A stretch of 64,000 bases of DNA from Bradyrhizobium macuxiense (lineage in GTDB: Bacteria; Pseudomonadota; Alphaproteobacteria; Rhizobiales; Xanthobacteraceae): assembly GCF_007993935.1 (NCBI RefSeq), contig NZ_VITY01000004.1, positions 613,692-677,691 of the forward strand, in the 5' to 3' direction. Positions 45,453 through 53,912 of this stretch are shown piece by piece; the first letter of the stretch is position 1, and each line of letters begins with the position of its first letter. A model generated the notes under the pieces. It worked only from the letters and a program-made list of their open reading frames with translations, was not told the DNA's origin and made no database searches. The position numbers were made by a program, and so were the translations under genes.

Positions 45453-46667
45453 TCATTTCTCCAGCAGCGGGCAGGCGCTCTCCTCTGGTGTCGCGAACGC
45501 CTCCTTGCCCGGGATGACCTGAACCAGCTTCTCGTAGTCCCAGGCGCCCTTGGATTCCGCCGGCGATTTCACCTGCACGAGATACATGTCGTGGATGAGC
45601 TGGCCGTCCTCGCGCAGGAATGCATTGCGGGCGAAGAAGTCGTCGATCGGCATGTCCTTCATCTGCGCGATCACCTTGGGGCCGTCGTCGGTGCCGGACT
45701 TCTCGATTGCCTTGAGATAGTTCATGACCGCGGAGTAGAGACCGGCCTGCACCATGGTCGGCCGCTTCTTGGTCTTCTCCATGAAGCGCGCGGCGAAGTC
45801 GCGGGTCTTGTCGTCGAGGTCCCAATAGAACGCGGTCGCGAGCTGAAGCCCCTGCGCCGCCTGCAAGCCGATCGCGTGGATGTCGCTGGTCTGCATCAGG
45901 AAGGCCGCGAGCTTCTGCTTCTGCGCCATGCCGAATTCCTGCGCCTGCCGGATCGAGTTGGCGAGGTCGCCGCCGGTATTGGCAAAGGCGATCACGTCGG
46001 CCTTCGAGCTTTGGGCCTGTAGCAAGTAGGACGAGAAATCCATGCTGTTGAGCGGATGCCGGACCTCGCCGGCGATCGTGCCGCCGACCTTCTCCACGGT
46101 CCTGGCGGCGTCGTTGCGCAAGGCGTGGCCGAAGGCGTAGTCGACCGTGACGAAGTACCAGCTCTTGGCGCCCGATTTGGCCAGCGCCCGAACCGTGCTG
46201 TTGGCGAGCGCGTAGGTGTTGTAGGTCCACTGCACCGAATTCGGCGAGCAGCCCTTTCCGGTCAGATCAGACGAGCCGGCGGACGACACCAGCATCGCCT
46301 TGTTCTTCTGCTTGGTGAGTTCGAGCACGGCGAAGGCGACGGCGGAGTTGGCGAAATCGACGATGACATCGACATTCTCCTGCTCATACCAGCGCCGCGC
46401 GATGCCCGCACCGACATCGGCCTTGTTCTGATGGTCGGCATCGACCATTGCGATCGGTTTGCCCAGCACCTTGCCGCCGAAATCAGCGATCGCCATCCGG
46501 ACCGCTTCGACCGCTCCAGGGCCGGCAGCATCGGCATAAAGGCCGGCCTGATCGGTCAGCACGCCGATCTTCACCATGTCGTCGGAGATCTGCGCGTGGG
46601 ATGGTGTGGCGAAGGCGACAGAGAGGATTGCTGCGCTCGCGGCGATCCATCCGTAAGTCGATCTCAT
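45453..46667 (-). CDS. ABC transporter substrate-binding protein, branched-chain type (paralogue 2)
   Basis: 404 residues with signal peptide (to TPSHAQ). Shares many blocks with the protein at 34614 (DFGGKVLGKP, NKAD, EVRHPLNSMDFSSYLLQAQ). GAGGAAA precedes the start. It lies between the acyl-CoA synthetase and flavin oxidoreductase genes, which suggests it binds the acid that the pathway degrades. No permease genes in the window. Confidence 0.93.
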   Translation of the reverse strand: MRSTYGWIAASAAILSVAFATPSHAQISDDMVKIGVLTDQAGLYADAAGPGAVEAVRMAIADFGGKVLGKPIAMVDADHQNKADVGAGIARRWYEQENVDVIVDFANSAVAFAVLELTKQKNKAMLVSSAGSSDLTGKGCSPNSVQWTYNTYALANSTVRALAKSGAKSWYFVTVDYAFGHALRNDAARTVEKVGGTIAGEVRHPLNSMDFSSYLLQAQSSKADVIAFANTGGDLANSIRQAQEFGMAQKQKLAAFLMQTSDIHAIGLQAAQGLQLATAFYWDLDDKTRDFAARFMEKTKKRPTMVQAGLYSAVMNYLKAIEKSGTDDGPKVIAQMKDMPIDDFFARNAFLREDGQLIHDMYLVQVKSPAESKGAWDYEKLVQVIPGKEAFATPEESACPLLEK

Positions 46668-46682
46668 TGTCGTTTGTTTCCT

Positions 46683-48311
46683 CTAGTTCGATTGCCTTAT
46701 GGCGTTGGTTTTCTCTTGCCGCAGGTCGATCATGCCGGGATGCGATAGCGGGTCCCGGTCCGCGCCGAGCAGCACATGTTTCTGGATCTTGTTGGTCGAG
46801 GTCAGCGGCAACTCGGTGACGAAGGCGATCCATGCCGGTAGCTTGAAGGCCGCAAGGCGTTCGCGGCAGAACTGGAAGATGTCCTGTGCGAGTTCGCGTG
46901 AAGCTGCGGCGCCGTCGTCGGTCACGATGAAGGCCGCGACTTCCTCGTCGCGGATCGGATCGCGCGCGGCAACGACCGCCGCCTGCTTGACCAGCCCGGA
47001 TGTCGTCAGCACGGCCTCGACCTCCGCGGCCGAGATGTTCTCGCCAGCGCGGCGGACCAAATGCTTGAGGCGATCGACAAACACGAAGGCGCCGTCCTCA
47101 TGCTGCCAGGCGCTGTCGCCGGTGTGAAACCAGCCGCCCCGCCAGGCCTGCTCGGTTGCATCGGGGTCCTTCAGATAGCCGGAGAAGAAGCCACGCCGCG
47201 GCGTCACCTCCGAGTGGCGCACGCAGAGTTCGCCGACCGATCCCGGTGGCAGCGGATTGTCGTCGCCGTCGAGTATGACCATCTCGAGGCCCGGCTCGCT
47301 GCGGCCGATGGTGTTGGTTTCGAGGTGGCGCGGCTCGACCGTGTTGAACGGACTGCGCCCGGTCTCGGTCATGCCCCAGCCCTCGACGAAGGGGATGCCG
47401 AAGCGGTCGCGGGCGCGTGCGCGCTGCTCGGGATTGGCGCCGACGCCCATCGAAAAGCGCAGCGCATGGGCTTTCTCGTCCGGCGTCTCCGGCTGGGCGA
47501 GCAGGGCCGCGACGATGACGCCGAGATAGTGCAGCACGGTGGCCCGGCACGCGACGATGTCGCGCCAGGCAAATTTCGCGTTGAAGCGCTCGGGCAGGAT
47601 CAGGCACCCGCCGGTCAGCATCATCGCGATCGGCGTCAGCGTGAGGCCGGCCATGTGGAACAGCGGCAGCGGGCTGTAGAGGCGCTCCGCGCCGGTATGA
47701 TACGTCGCTTCGCCGCCGCGGCCGATGTACCAGCGGCCGGTCGAGATCACGTACTCGTTGGTCAGGATGCATCCCTTCGGACGCGCCGTCGTGCCTGACG
47801 TGTAGAGCAGCGCAGCCTCGGTTTCGCTTCCCGGTTCGCCGGCGCGAGGTGGCGGCCGCTTGGCAAGCGGGATATGTGTCGCGCTTGCGCCGAGATCGTC
47901 ACCATACACCTCAAGCACGGGCACCGCGCCGGTCAGCGCCTTCTGCAATTCCCTCTGATCATGCAGCGTGACGATCAGGTCGGGCTCGGCATGCGCAATG
48001 AGATATTCGATTTCCGCAGCGCGATAGGCCGGGTTGATCGGAACGATCGAGACGCCGAGGCTGTTGAGCGCCAGCCAATGCACGATGAAGTCCGGCCGGT
48101 TCTCGAGCAGCAGGCAGGCGCGATGCCCATGGCCGAAGCCGGATGCGCGATACCGATCGCGCAATGCGAAGACCTGCCGCGCAATGTGTCCATAGGACAG
48201 TTCGACGCCGTCGGGAAAATATGCGCGGTCGGGCCGCGCGGGAACGCAGAGAAAGGGTTTGAACGCTGCCGGATCGGATGTCGCAGCGAACACGCTGAAC
48301 ACGGTGTACAT
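46683..48311 (-). CDS. AMP-forming acyl-CoA synthetase
   Basis: 542 residues of the ANL superfamily: P-loop LYTSGTTARPKG (near residue 180), GWGMTETG, and a C-terminal lid with KHLVRRAGENIS and KIQKH. Predicted to activate a carboxylic acid to its CoA ester by an acyl-AMP intermediate. First gene of a minus-strand operon: synthetase, binding protein, old yellow enzyme, IclR. Confidence 0.9.
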   Translation of the reverse strand: MYTVFSVFAATSDPAAFKPFLCVPARPDRAYFPDGVELSYGHIARQVFALRDRYRASGFGHGHRACLLLENRPDFIVHWLALNSLGVSIVPINPAYRAAEIEYLIAHAEPDLIVTLHDQRELQKALTGAVPVLEVYGDDLGASATHIPLAKRPPPRAGEPGSETEAALLYTSGTTARPKGCILTNEYVISTGRWYIGRGGEATYHTGAERLYSPLPLFHMAGLTLTPIAMMLTGGCLILPERFNAKFAWRDIVACRATVLHYLGVIVAALLAQPETPDEKAHALRFSMGVGANPEQRARARDRFGIPFVEGWGMTETGRSPFNTVEPRHLETNTIGRSEPGLEMVILDGDDNPLPPGSVGELCVRHSEVTPRRGFFSGYLKDPDATEQAWRGGWFHTGDSAWQHEDGAFVFVDRLKHLVRRAGENISAAEVEAVLTTSGLVKQAAVVAARDPIRDEEVAAFIVTDDGAAASRELAQDIFQFCRERLAAFKLPAWIAFVTELPLTSTNKIQKHVLLGADRDPLSHPGMIDLRQEKTNAIRQSN

Positions 48312-48454
48312 CGTGGCGAAACTTCCCTTGGGCGACCGCTGATCGATGTCAACGATGCGGGCCGAAGAGCCGGATGCTTCGTTGAACGCATGGTGATGCG
48401 ATCGCGACGTTGCACGGAAGCTATAGGGGCGAATAAGATGCTGTCAAATTTATT

Positions 48455-48475
48455 ATGAGTTTCTATAAAACTCAT
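48455..48475. promoter_or_regulatory. Perfect palindrome in divergent promoter (candidate IclR operator)
   Basis: Arms ATGAGTTT (48455-48462) and AAACTCAT (48468-48475) around CTATA, in an AT-rich island. It lies 33 bp before the lactonase-like gene and 143 bp before the acyl-CoA synthetase gene, which fits control by the IclR protein coded in the same operon. Confidence 0.6.
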
Positions 48476-48508
48476 ATGTAGTTTTAGATCAAAATCAGAG
48501 GTGATGCG

Positions 48509-49270
48509 ATGAAGATGCATATGCTGTCGGGCGGTCGTCTGCGGATGTCGAAGCGGACCTATCTTCCCGATGCGGCGCGCGGCGAGATGATCGATCTTCC
48601 GGTGTCCTGCGTGCTGTTGCGGCATACCCAGGGCAACGTGCTGTTCGATACCGGATGCCATCCCGATGTCGCGTCCGACCCGGAAGGCCGGCTCGGCACG
48701 CTCGCGAAATACATGCAGCCGATCATGCCGGCGGACGATCATGTGCTGACCAGCCTGAAAGCCGTTGGCCTCGGTCCCGACGATATCGACGTGGTGATCT
48801 GTTCTCACCTGCACACCGACCATTGCGGCTGCAACGCCTTCTTCACGAAGGCGACGGTGTTCGTCCACGCGCTCGAGATCGAGGCTGCGAATGCCGACAA
48901 CGCGTTCGATCGCGGATACATCAAGGCGGATTGGGATCATCCGCTGAAGACGGAAATCTTCGACAAGCAGATGGACGTGTTCGGCGACGGCAAATTGACG
49001 CTGATCCCGCTGCCAGGACATTCGAAGGGAACGACCGGCGCGCTGGTCAAGCTGGATCGGAGCGGCGAATACCTGCTCGCATCCGATTCGCTCAGCGTGC
49101 GCGCCAATCTCGACCAGCGAATTTCTCCGCGGAACAGCCTCGATGTCGATCAATTCCTGAAATCGCTCGACGAGATTGCCAGGCTCGAGGCGTCAGGTGT
49201 CAAGATCATCTGCGGCCATGACGATGCGCAATGGGCCGGCCTGCAGAAGGGCCCTCACGCCTATTTGTAA
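48509..49270 (+). CDS. Metallo-beta-lactamase fold hydrolase, AHL-lactonase-like
   Basis: 253 residues. The HxHxDH metal motif is HLHTDHCG (100-107), and further ligands lie in PGHSKGT, LASDSLS and CGHDDAQ. The closest known types are the AttM/AiiB-like N-acyl-homoserine lactonases and gamma-lactonases. The start is fixed by AGAGGTGATGCG before ATG 48509. Either it opens a lactone in the local pathway or it degrades quorum signals; the context favours the former. Confidence 0.85.
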   Translation: MKMHMLSGGRLRMSKRTYLPDAARGEMIDLPVSCVLLRHTQGNVLFDTGCHPDVASDPEGRLGTLAKYMQPIMPADDHVLTSLKAVGLGPDDIDVVICSHLHTDHCGCNAFFTKATVFVHALEIEAANADNAFDRGYIKADWDHPLKTEIFDKQMDVFGDGKLTLIPLPGHSKGTTGALVKLDRSGEYLLASDSLSVRANLDQRISPRNSLDVDQFLKSLDEIARLEASGVKIICGHDDAQWAGLQKGPHAYL

Positions 49271-49360
49271 TGGACCGGCGCGGCTTGCAGATGTATTTCC
49301 GCGCGATATGGTGTGCCACCGCCGGAGATCATCTGGCTCACAACAACAAGGAAAATGCAG

Positions 49361-50143
49361 ATGTCCAAGGATGGTTTGTGCGCGATCGTGACCGGATCGG
49401 CATCGGGCCTCGGCGCCGCTACCGCGCAAATCCTCGCCACGCAGGGCGCACGCCTCATCATCAACTATTCCAACAGCAAGGCGGAAGCCGAAGCGACCGC
49501 GGAAGCCTGCCGCAAGCAGGGCGCCGAGGTGCTGGTGGTGCAGGGCGACGTCTCGCGCGATGAGGACTGCAAGAAGATCGCGGCCGCCGCGCAGGGCTGG
49601 GGCCGTCTCGACGTGCTCGTCAACAATGCCGGCACCACCAAGCATGTGCCGCATCATGATCTCGACGGCCTGACCGCGGACGATTTCCAGCGCATCTATG
49701 CCGTCAACACCATCGGCCCGTTCCAGATGGTCCGCGCCGCGCGCGCTTTGCTCGAAGCCGGCGCGAAAGCCTCGGGTCTTCCCTCGGCGGTCGTCAACGT
49801 TTCATCCGTCGCCGGTATTTCCGGTGGCGGATCGTCGGTCGCCTATGCCGCGAGCAAGGGCGCGCTCAACACCATGACGCAGTCGCTGGCGCGCGCGCTG
49901 GCACCGCTGATCCGTGTCAACACCGTGTGCCCGGGCTATATCGATACGCCGTGGTTCACCAAGGGCCGCGGCGAGGCGGGCGCCAAGCAGGTGCGCGATG
50001 CCGTGGTCGCGCGCGTGCCGCTGAAGGTTGCGTCAACGGCCGAAGATATCGCCAATCTGGTCTGCTTCCTGGCGAGCCCGGCGTCGAGCAACATGACCGG
50101 TGAATTCGTCCGCATGGACGCCGGCATGCATCTGATTCAGTGA
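49361..50143 (+). CDS. Short-chain dehydrogenase/reductase (SDR)
   Basis: 260 residues from ATG 49361; an ATG at 49355 leaves only two bases to the AAGGA site. Classical SDR: TGSASGLG cofactor motif near the start, NNAG, Ser/Tyr/Lys triad in SSVAG and YAASKGA, and a C-terminal GxxxxxDAGM. Probably oxidises a hydroxyacyl-CoA or alcohol, and forms an operon with the lactonase-like gene 90 bp upstream. A terminator follows. Confidence 0.92.
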   Translation: MSKDGLCAIVTGSASGLGAATAQILATQGARLIINYSNSKAEAEATAEACRKQGAEVLVVQGDVSRDEDCKKIAAAAQGWGRLDVLVNNAGTTKHVPHHDLDGLTADDFQRIYAVNTIGPFQMVRAARALLEAGAKASGLPSAVVNVSSVAGISGGGSSVAYAASKGALNTMTQSLARALAPLIRVNTVCPGYIDTPWFTKGRGEAGAKQVRDAVVARVPLKVASTAEDIANLVCFLASPASSNMTGEFVRMDAGMHLIQ

Positions 50144-50193
50144 GACTGCAGATCAGCCGCGCCACGATGCGGATGAAAGCAGGTCAGGAAAGA

Positions 50194-50220
50194 CAATGCC
50201 CGGGTCATGCCCGGGCATTG
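50194..50220. terminator. Bidirectional terminator hairpin between SDR and GlsB-like genes
   Basis: Stem CAATGCCCGGG / CCCGGGCATTG with a 5-base loop, between convergent genes. No long U-run on either side, yet the strong stem fits a transcription stop. Confidence 0.7.
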
Positions 50221-50248
50221 CGCTATCGAAGCGGTCTCGCGCTCGTTT

Positions 50249-50527
50249 CTACTTGTTTCCCAGATCAGGGATCACGCGCGCCGCGACCAGCCGGTTCCAG
50301 ATGAACAGCACCACCAGCGCGCCGATCGTGGCGGTGATGAAGCCCGCGCCCTGTTCGGGACCGTAATGGCCGATCGCCTGGCCGATGAAGGTCGCGAGAA
50401 ACGCGCCGGCGATGCCGAGCACGGTGGTGAGAATGAAGCCGCTCGGATTGTTCGGGCCCGGTGACAGGAACCGCGCGATGATCCCCGCGACAAAGCCGAC
50501 GATGATGACCCAGATGATGCCGCCCAT
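50249..50527 (-). CDS. GlsB/YeaQ/YmgE family stress-response membrane protein
   Basis: 92 residues, with three hydrophobic segments and the family signature GIIWVIIVGFVAGIIARFLSP near the N-terminus. Members are small inner-membrane proteins linked to stress responses, but the exact function is unknown. It precedes the convergent SDR terminator and follows the YidB gene. Confidence 0.93.
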   Translation of the reverse strand: MGGIIWVIIVGFVAGIIARFLSPGPNNPSGFILTTVLGIAGAFLATFIGQAIGHYGPEQGAGFITATIGALVVLFIWNRLVAARVIPDLGNK

Positions 50528-50563
50528 GACTGTCGTCCTCCTCAGATGGAATCAACGCTGCCG

Positions 50564-51166
50564 CTAAAGCCTGCCGCGCAGCTCGTCGCCGCTCGGCAGC
50601 CGGCCGTCCGGCGTCAGATGGTTGATCGCGTCGGGCAGATATTGGCTCAAGCCCTGCAGCAATTGATCGCGCGACATGCCGCTCTGCGACGCCAGCGAGT
50701 CGATCTGGTCGGCGCCGAGCGCGTTGGCGAGATCGCCGGGCGAGATCTGCTTGTTGGGGCCATTGCTGACCCAGGAATTTGCCGCGTCGCCATGGCCCTT
50801 CTGCTGCAACTGGTTGAGCAGATCGCCGAGGCCGCCGCTGAGCACGGAGCCGGCCGCGCCGCCGGCGAGAAGGCCGCCAAGGCCGCCCTTGAGCAGATCA
50901 CCGAGTCCGCCGCCACCAGCGCCGCCGGGCAAACCAGCAGTGACATTGCCGGGGAGTTGTGGCGCCTGCGCCGGGGTCGACTGAGGAGCGGTTGCGCTCG
51001 GCTGGCCACCGGAGAAATGCTTGACCGCCTTCCAGGCGAGCAGCGCCAGGATCGCCATGGTCATCGGCGACATTCCGCCGCTGCTCGAGCTGTCGGATGG
51101 TGTGCTTGGGGCGCTTGGACCGCGGGGGCCGTTCTGCATGCCGTTGAGTACGTCGAGTAAGCCCAT
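50564..51166 (-). CDS. YidB family protein (DUF937)
   Basis: 200 residues from ATG 51166 (AGGAGA upstream). An N-terminal GLLDVLNGMQ segment, one short hydrophobic stretch, then Gly/Leu-rich low-complexity sequence (GGLGGLLAGGAAG) leading to the conserved DUF937/YidB C-terminus (ISPGDLANALGADQIDSLA; LPDAINHLTPDGRLPSGDEL). Function unknown. Upstream of the YeaQ-like gene on the same strand, so a two-gene unit is likely. Confidence 0.88.
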   Translation of the reverse strand: MGLLDVLNGMQNGPRGPSAPSTPSDSSSSGGMSPMTMAILALLAWKAVKHFSGGQPSATAPQSTPAQAPQLPGNVTAGLPGGAGGGGLGDLLKGGLGGLLAGGAAGSVLSGGLGDLLNQLQQKGHGDAANSWVSNGPNKQISPGDLANALGADQIDSLASQSGMSRDQLLQGLSQYLPDAINHLTPDGRLPSGDELRGRL

Positions 51167-51277
51167 GATCGTCTCCTGCCGCAACCGTGCCCCGAGCGGG
51201 AAACATAGCTGTGGCCCATGACGGTTACAAGGCGGGCCACCCGGCGGCGGCGCATCGAAATTGGCAGGCAACCCCAG

Positions 51278-51329
51278 GTCTGCTATCGGAGTCTGCTCTC
51301 GAAGTCTGCTATCGAGGTCTGCTGTCGAG
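51278..51329 (+). repeat. 13-bp tandem repeat upstream of the ketopantoate-reductase-like gene
   Basis: Four adjacent copies of GTCTGCTATCGGA-type units (51278-51290, 51291-51303, 51304-51316, 51317-51329) with small changes, ending 25 bases before the ATG. A fifth, decayed unit may follow. Confidence 0.85.
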
Positions 51330-51354
51330 CTCTGATGAACGGACGTTTAGCCAG

Positions 51355-52389
51355 ATGAACGCGGATCGGCCGATCGGGATTGCGGGCGCCGGAAGCATCG
51401 GTTGCTTCGTCGGCGGCATGCTGGCTGCGTCCGGCCGCCGCGTCGCATTGTTGGCGCGGCCGCGGCTGATCCAGGAGATCGCGCGCAACGGCTTGCGGGT
51501 GAGCAGTTTCGACGGCTCGGAGCGGATGGCAGCGGTCGACCGACTCATTTTGTCGGACGATCCGTCGATCCTGCGCGACGCCCAGACGGTGCTGGTGACG
51601 GTGAAGAGCGCGGATACCGGCGAGATCGCCGAATTGATCGCACGCCACGCATCCACTGACGCCGCGGTGATCAGCCTGCAGAATGGCGTCGGCAACGTGC
51701 CGCTGCTGCGTGATCGCTTGCCCGGCCGCAACGTGCTCGGCGGCATGGTGCCGTTCAACGTGGTCGCGCTCGGCGACGGCCGCTTCCATCGCTCGACCTC
51801 GGGCGACATCGTGATCGCGCAGGATGATGTCGGCACCGCGGCACGGCTTTCGGTGCCCGGTCTTGCGATCAAGGCAACCGCCAATATCGACGGCGTGCAG
51901 TGGGGCAAGCTGATCGTCAATCTCAACAACGCGCTCAATGCGCTGTCCAACATTCCGCTGCGGCAGCAGCTCGCGCAGCGCGGCTGGCGGCAACTGTTCG
52001 CCGACCAGATGGCGGAGGGTTTGGCCGCGGTTCGCGCCGAGGGCATCGCGCCGGTGTCGCCGACGCCGCTGCCGTCGAACTGGATGCCGCATCTGCTGCG
52101 GCTGCCTGATGCGCTGTTCGGCATGCTGCTTGGCCGCACCATGAAGATCGATCCGGAAGCGCGCTCCTCGATGTGGGAGGATCTACAGCGTCGCCGGCGC
52201 ACCGAGATCGATTATCTGCAGGGCGTGATCACCGCGATCGCGGATCGCCGCGGGCTCGAGGCGCCGCTGTCGCGCCGCATCATCGCGCTGATCCGGAAGG
52301 CCGAGGCCGACGGCAAGGGCTCGCCGGGGCTGACGCCGGAGCAGATCCGCGATGGCTCCGCCACATCGATCGAACAACCGAGGAGGTGA
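51355..52389 (+). CDS. 2-dehydropantoate 2-reductase family protein
   Basis: 344 residues from ATG 51355, right after a 13-bp tandem repeat. The N-terminal Rossmann motif GAGSIGCFVGG, VLVTVKS, SLQNGVGN and the C-terminal helical domain with WGKLIVNLNNALNAL match the PanE/ApbA family. It could make D-pantoate or reduce another 2-keto acid. The frame extends upstream to 51187 but this crosses the repeat. A small exported protein gene follows at 52394. Confidence 0.9.
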   Translation: MNADRPIGIAGAGSIGCFVGGMLAASGRRVALLARPRLIQEIARNGLRVSSFDGSERMAAVDRLILSDDPSILRDAQTVLVTVKSADTGEIAELIARHASTDAAVISLQNGVGNVPLLRDRLPGRNVLGGMVPFNVVALGDGRFHRSTSGDIVIAQDDVGTAARLSVPGLAIKATANIDGVQWGKLIVNLNNALNALSNIPLRQQLAQRGWRQLFADQMAEGLAAVRAEGIAPVSPTPLPSNWMPHLLRLPDALFGMLLGRTMKIDPEARSSMWEDLQRRRRTEIDYLQGVITAIADRRGLEAPLSRRIIALIRKAEADGKGSPGLTPEQIRDGSATSIEQPRR

Positions 52390-52393
52390 CGTC

Positions 52394-52600
52394 ATGAAGC
52401 GATCCTGCATCATGCTGTTCACGCTTGTTGCGCTGGGCGTCGGTCCGGTCCGCGCCGCGCCGCCGACCGTCACACCATCGCCGGGCTACGATGCGCGCTT
52501 GCAGGAACAGCGCGCGGCCGCCGCGGCGGCGAGCCGATCGGCCTTGCCTGTGCACCAACCGGTCGCGCATCGACACCACAAGCGCGGTCACGCCCGCTGA
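52394..52600 (+). CDS. Small exported protein, Arg/His-rich
   Basis: 68 residues, clear Sec signal peptide (about 22 residues to VRAA), and a mature part rich in Ala, Arg and His (HRHHKRGHAR). An AGGAGGTGA ribosome binding site lies 4 bp after the previous stop, so it is coupled with the reductase gene. Function unknown; metal binding is possible through the His cluster. Confidence 0.65.
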   Translation: MKRSCIMLFTLVALGVGPVRAAPPTVTPSPGYDARLQEQRAAAAAASRSALPVHQPVAHRHHKRGHAR

Positions 52601-52622
52601 TCCATGAGAGAGACTATCTGAG

Positions 52623-53045
52623 ATGAAGCTGCTCGTTCTCGCGCTTACCTTTCTGCTTGGCTCGGTAGCGGCGGCAAGCGCCGTCGACTATGCCGGTTCG
52701 ATCAGCGCCTACCGGCGCGCCAACCGCATGCCCGCGGTGAAGCTCGACGCCAAGCTGAATGCGATGGCGTTGAGGCAGGCGCAGGCGATGTCGGCGACCG
52801 GATCGGTCAGCCATTCCGCGGGCGGCAGCTTCTTCACGCGCATTGCGCCGCTGAAGAAGCAGCGCGCTGCCGAAAATATCGGCGCCGGCTTCATCGCCTT
52901 CGCCGAGATGCTGAAGCAATGGGAGAACTCGGCGGGCCATCGCGAGAATCTGTTGATGCCGGGCGCGAAGCGCGTCGGCGTGGCCTACGTCGACAATCCG
53001 AAGTCGCCGTACCGCAGGTTCTGGGCGATGGTGATTACCGACTGA
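52623..53045 (+). CDS. CAP/SCP-domain exported protein
   Basis: 140 residues. A signal peptide (to AAASAV) precedes a short CAP (SCP/PR1) fold: YRRANRMPAVKLDAKLNAMAL, HSAGG, AENIGAG and SAGHRENLLMPGAKRVGVAY. Many bacterial CAP proteins bind lipids or act on the envelope. It is smaller than usual but complete for this subfamily. Its 3' end overlaps the convergent gene at 53035 by 11 bp. Confidence 0.88.
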   Translation: MKLLVLALTFLLGSVAAASAVDYAGSISAYRRANRMPAVKLDAKLNAMALRQAQAMSATGSVSHSAGGSFFTRIAPLKKQRAAENIGAGFIAFAEMLKQWENSAGHRENLLMPGAKRVGVAYVDNPKSPYRRFWAMVITD

Positions 53046-53706
53046 CGTCCGTTCGCTTCGCGAGCTTGGTCGGCGACGGCGATGTCGGCGTGAACAGCTT
53101 CTTCAGATCGTTCAGCCCGTCGGAGAGCCGCGGCCAGTCGCACGAGAACGTACCCTTCACGCAGCTGCCTGCCGGCGGCCGCACCTTGGGAGGCGCGGCA
53201 GCGACGCGCGGCTTGGTCGGCCGCGCGACCGGGACGGGGACTTTCGCCGGCTCGCCGTGCACTGGCTCGTTGTGCAGCGACGCCTGCTGGATCTGTGGCG
53301 GCCGCTCCTGCTTTTCCTGCCGCTCGAGTTGCTTGGCGTTGAACGCCGCGACGATGCTGGAGCGGCGCTCCTTCTCCAGATAGCCGGTATATTCCTGGTC
53401 GATCTTCTTTTGCTCGTCCGGCGTCGGATTGGGACCGGCGATGTCGAAGCTGCGGTCCTGCATGAAGTCGTAATAGGTATAGCCGCCGCCTACCTTGCGG
53501 CGTCCGGCAAACTTGGCGTTGCAGTCGGCGAGTTGCGCGGTCTTGTCTTCCTTGGTCTTCGCCTTCTCGGCGAGGTCGGCGCAATCCTCGAAATCCTTCG
53601 GGGCGCTGCGCCACCACTGCGCATGCGCACGCATCGGCGCCAGCGCAAACGCGGCGACAAAAACGGCAACAGCCAACGTCGATGATCGTGACGGCATCAC
53701 GGACAT
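53035..53706 (-). CDS. Exported hypothetical protein
   Basis: 223 residues; ATG 53706, or ATG 53697 three codons later. A signal peptide (to RAHAQ) is followed by DFEDCADLAEKAKTKEDKTAQLADC, a conserved Cys-containing segment, then a Pro/Lys-rich tail with another Cys pair (GSCVKGTFSCDWP) that could form a disulphide. Overlaps the convergent CAP-protein gene by 11 bp. No family identified. Confidence 0.65.
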   Translation of the reverse strand: MSVMPSRSSTLAVAVFVAAFALAPMRAHAQWWRSAPKDFEDCADLAEKAKTKEDKTAQLADCNAKFAGRRKVGGGYTYYDFMQDRSFDIAGPNPTPDEQKKIDQEYTGYLEKERRSSIVAAFNAKQLERQEKQERPPQIQQASLHNEPVHGEPAKVPVPVARPTKPRVAAAPPKVRPPAGSCVKGTFSCDWPRLSDGLNDLKKLFTPTSPSPTKLAKRTDVSR

Positions 53707-53912
53707 TGCAAGCAAACCCGAACGACACAGAGTGACCAGATTGTCGCCATTTTGGTGACGCTTGTCACCCAGGAACCCGACGATTTTCCTCACCCCTGTG
53801 GAATGCCTCAGATACCGCTGTGTCCGGTGGAACACAGCCGTGGGGTATTGGAATATCTCCAGAATTCTCGGCGAAGGCGACCGGAACCTCAGAACAATTC
53901 GTCTCGAATTGC

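Noticed and set aside
51278..51329. CRISPR array
   Set aside because: Repeats are 13 bp and directly adjacent without spacers; a simple tandem repeat.
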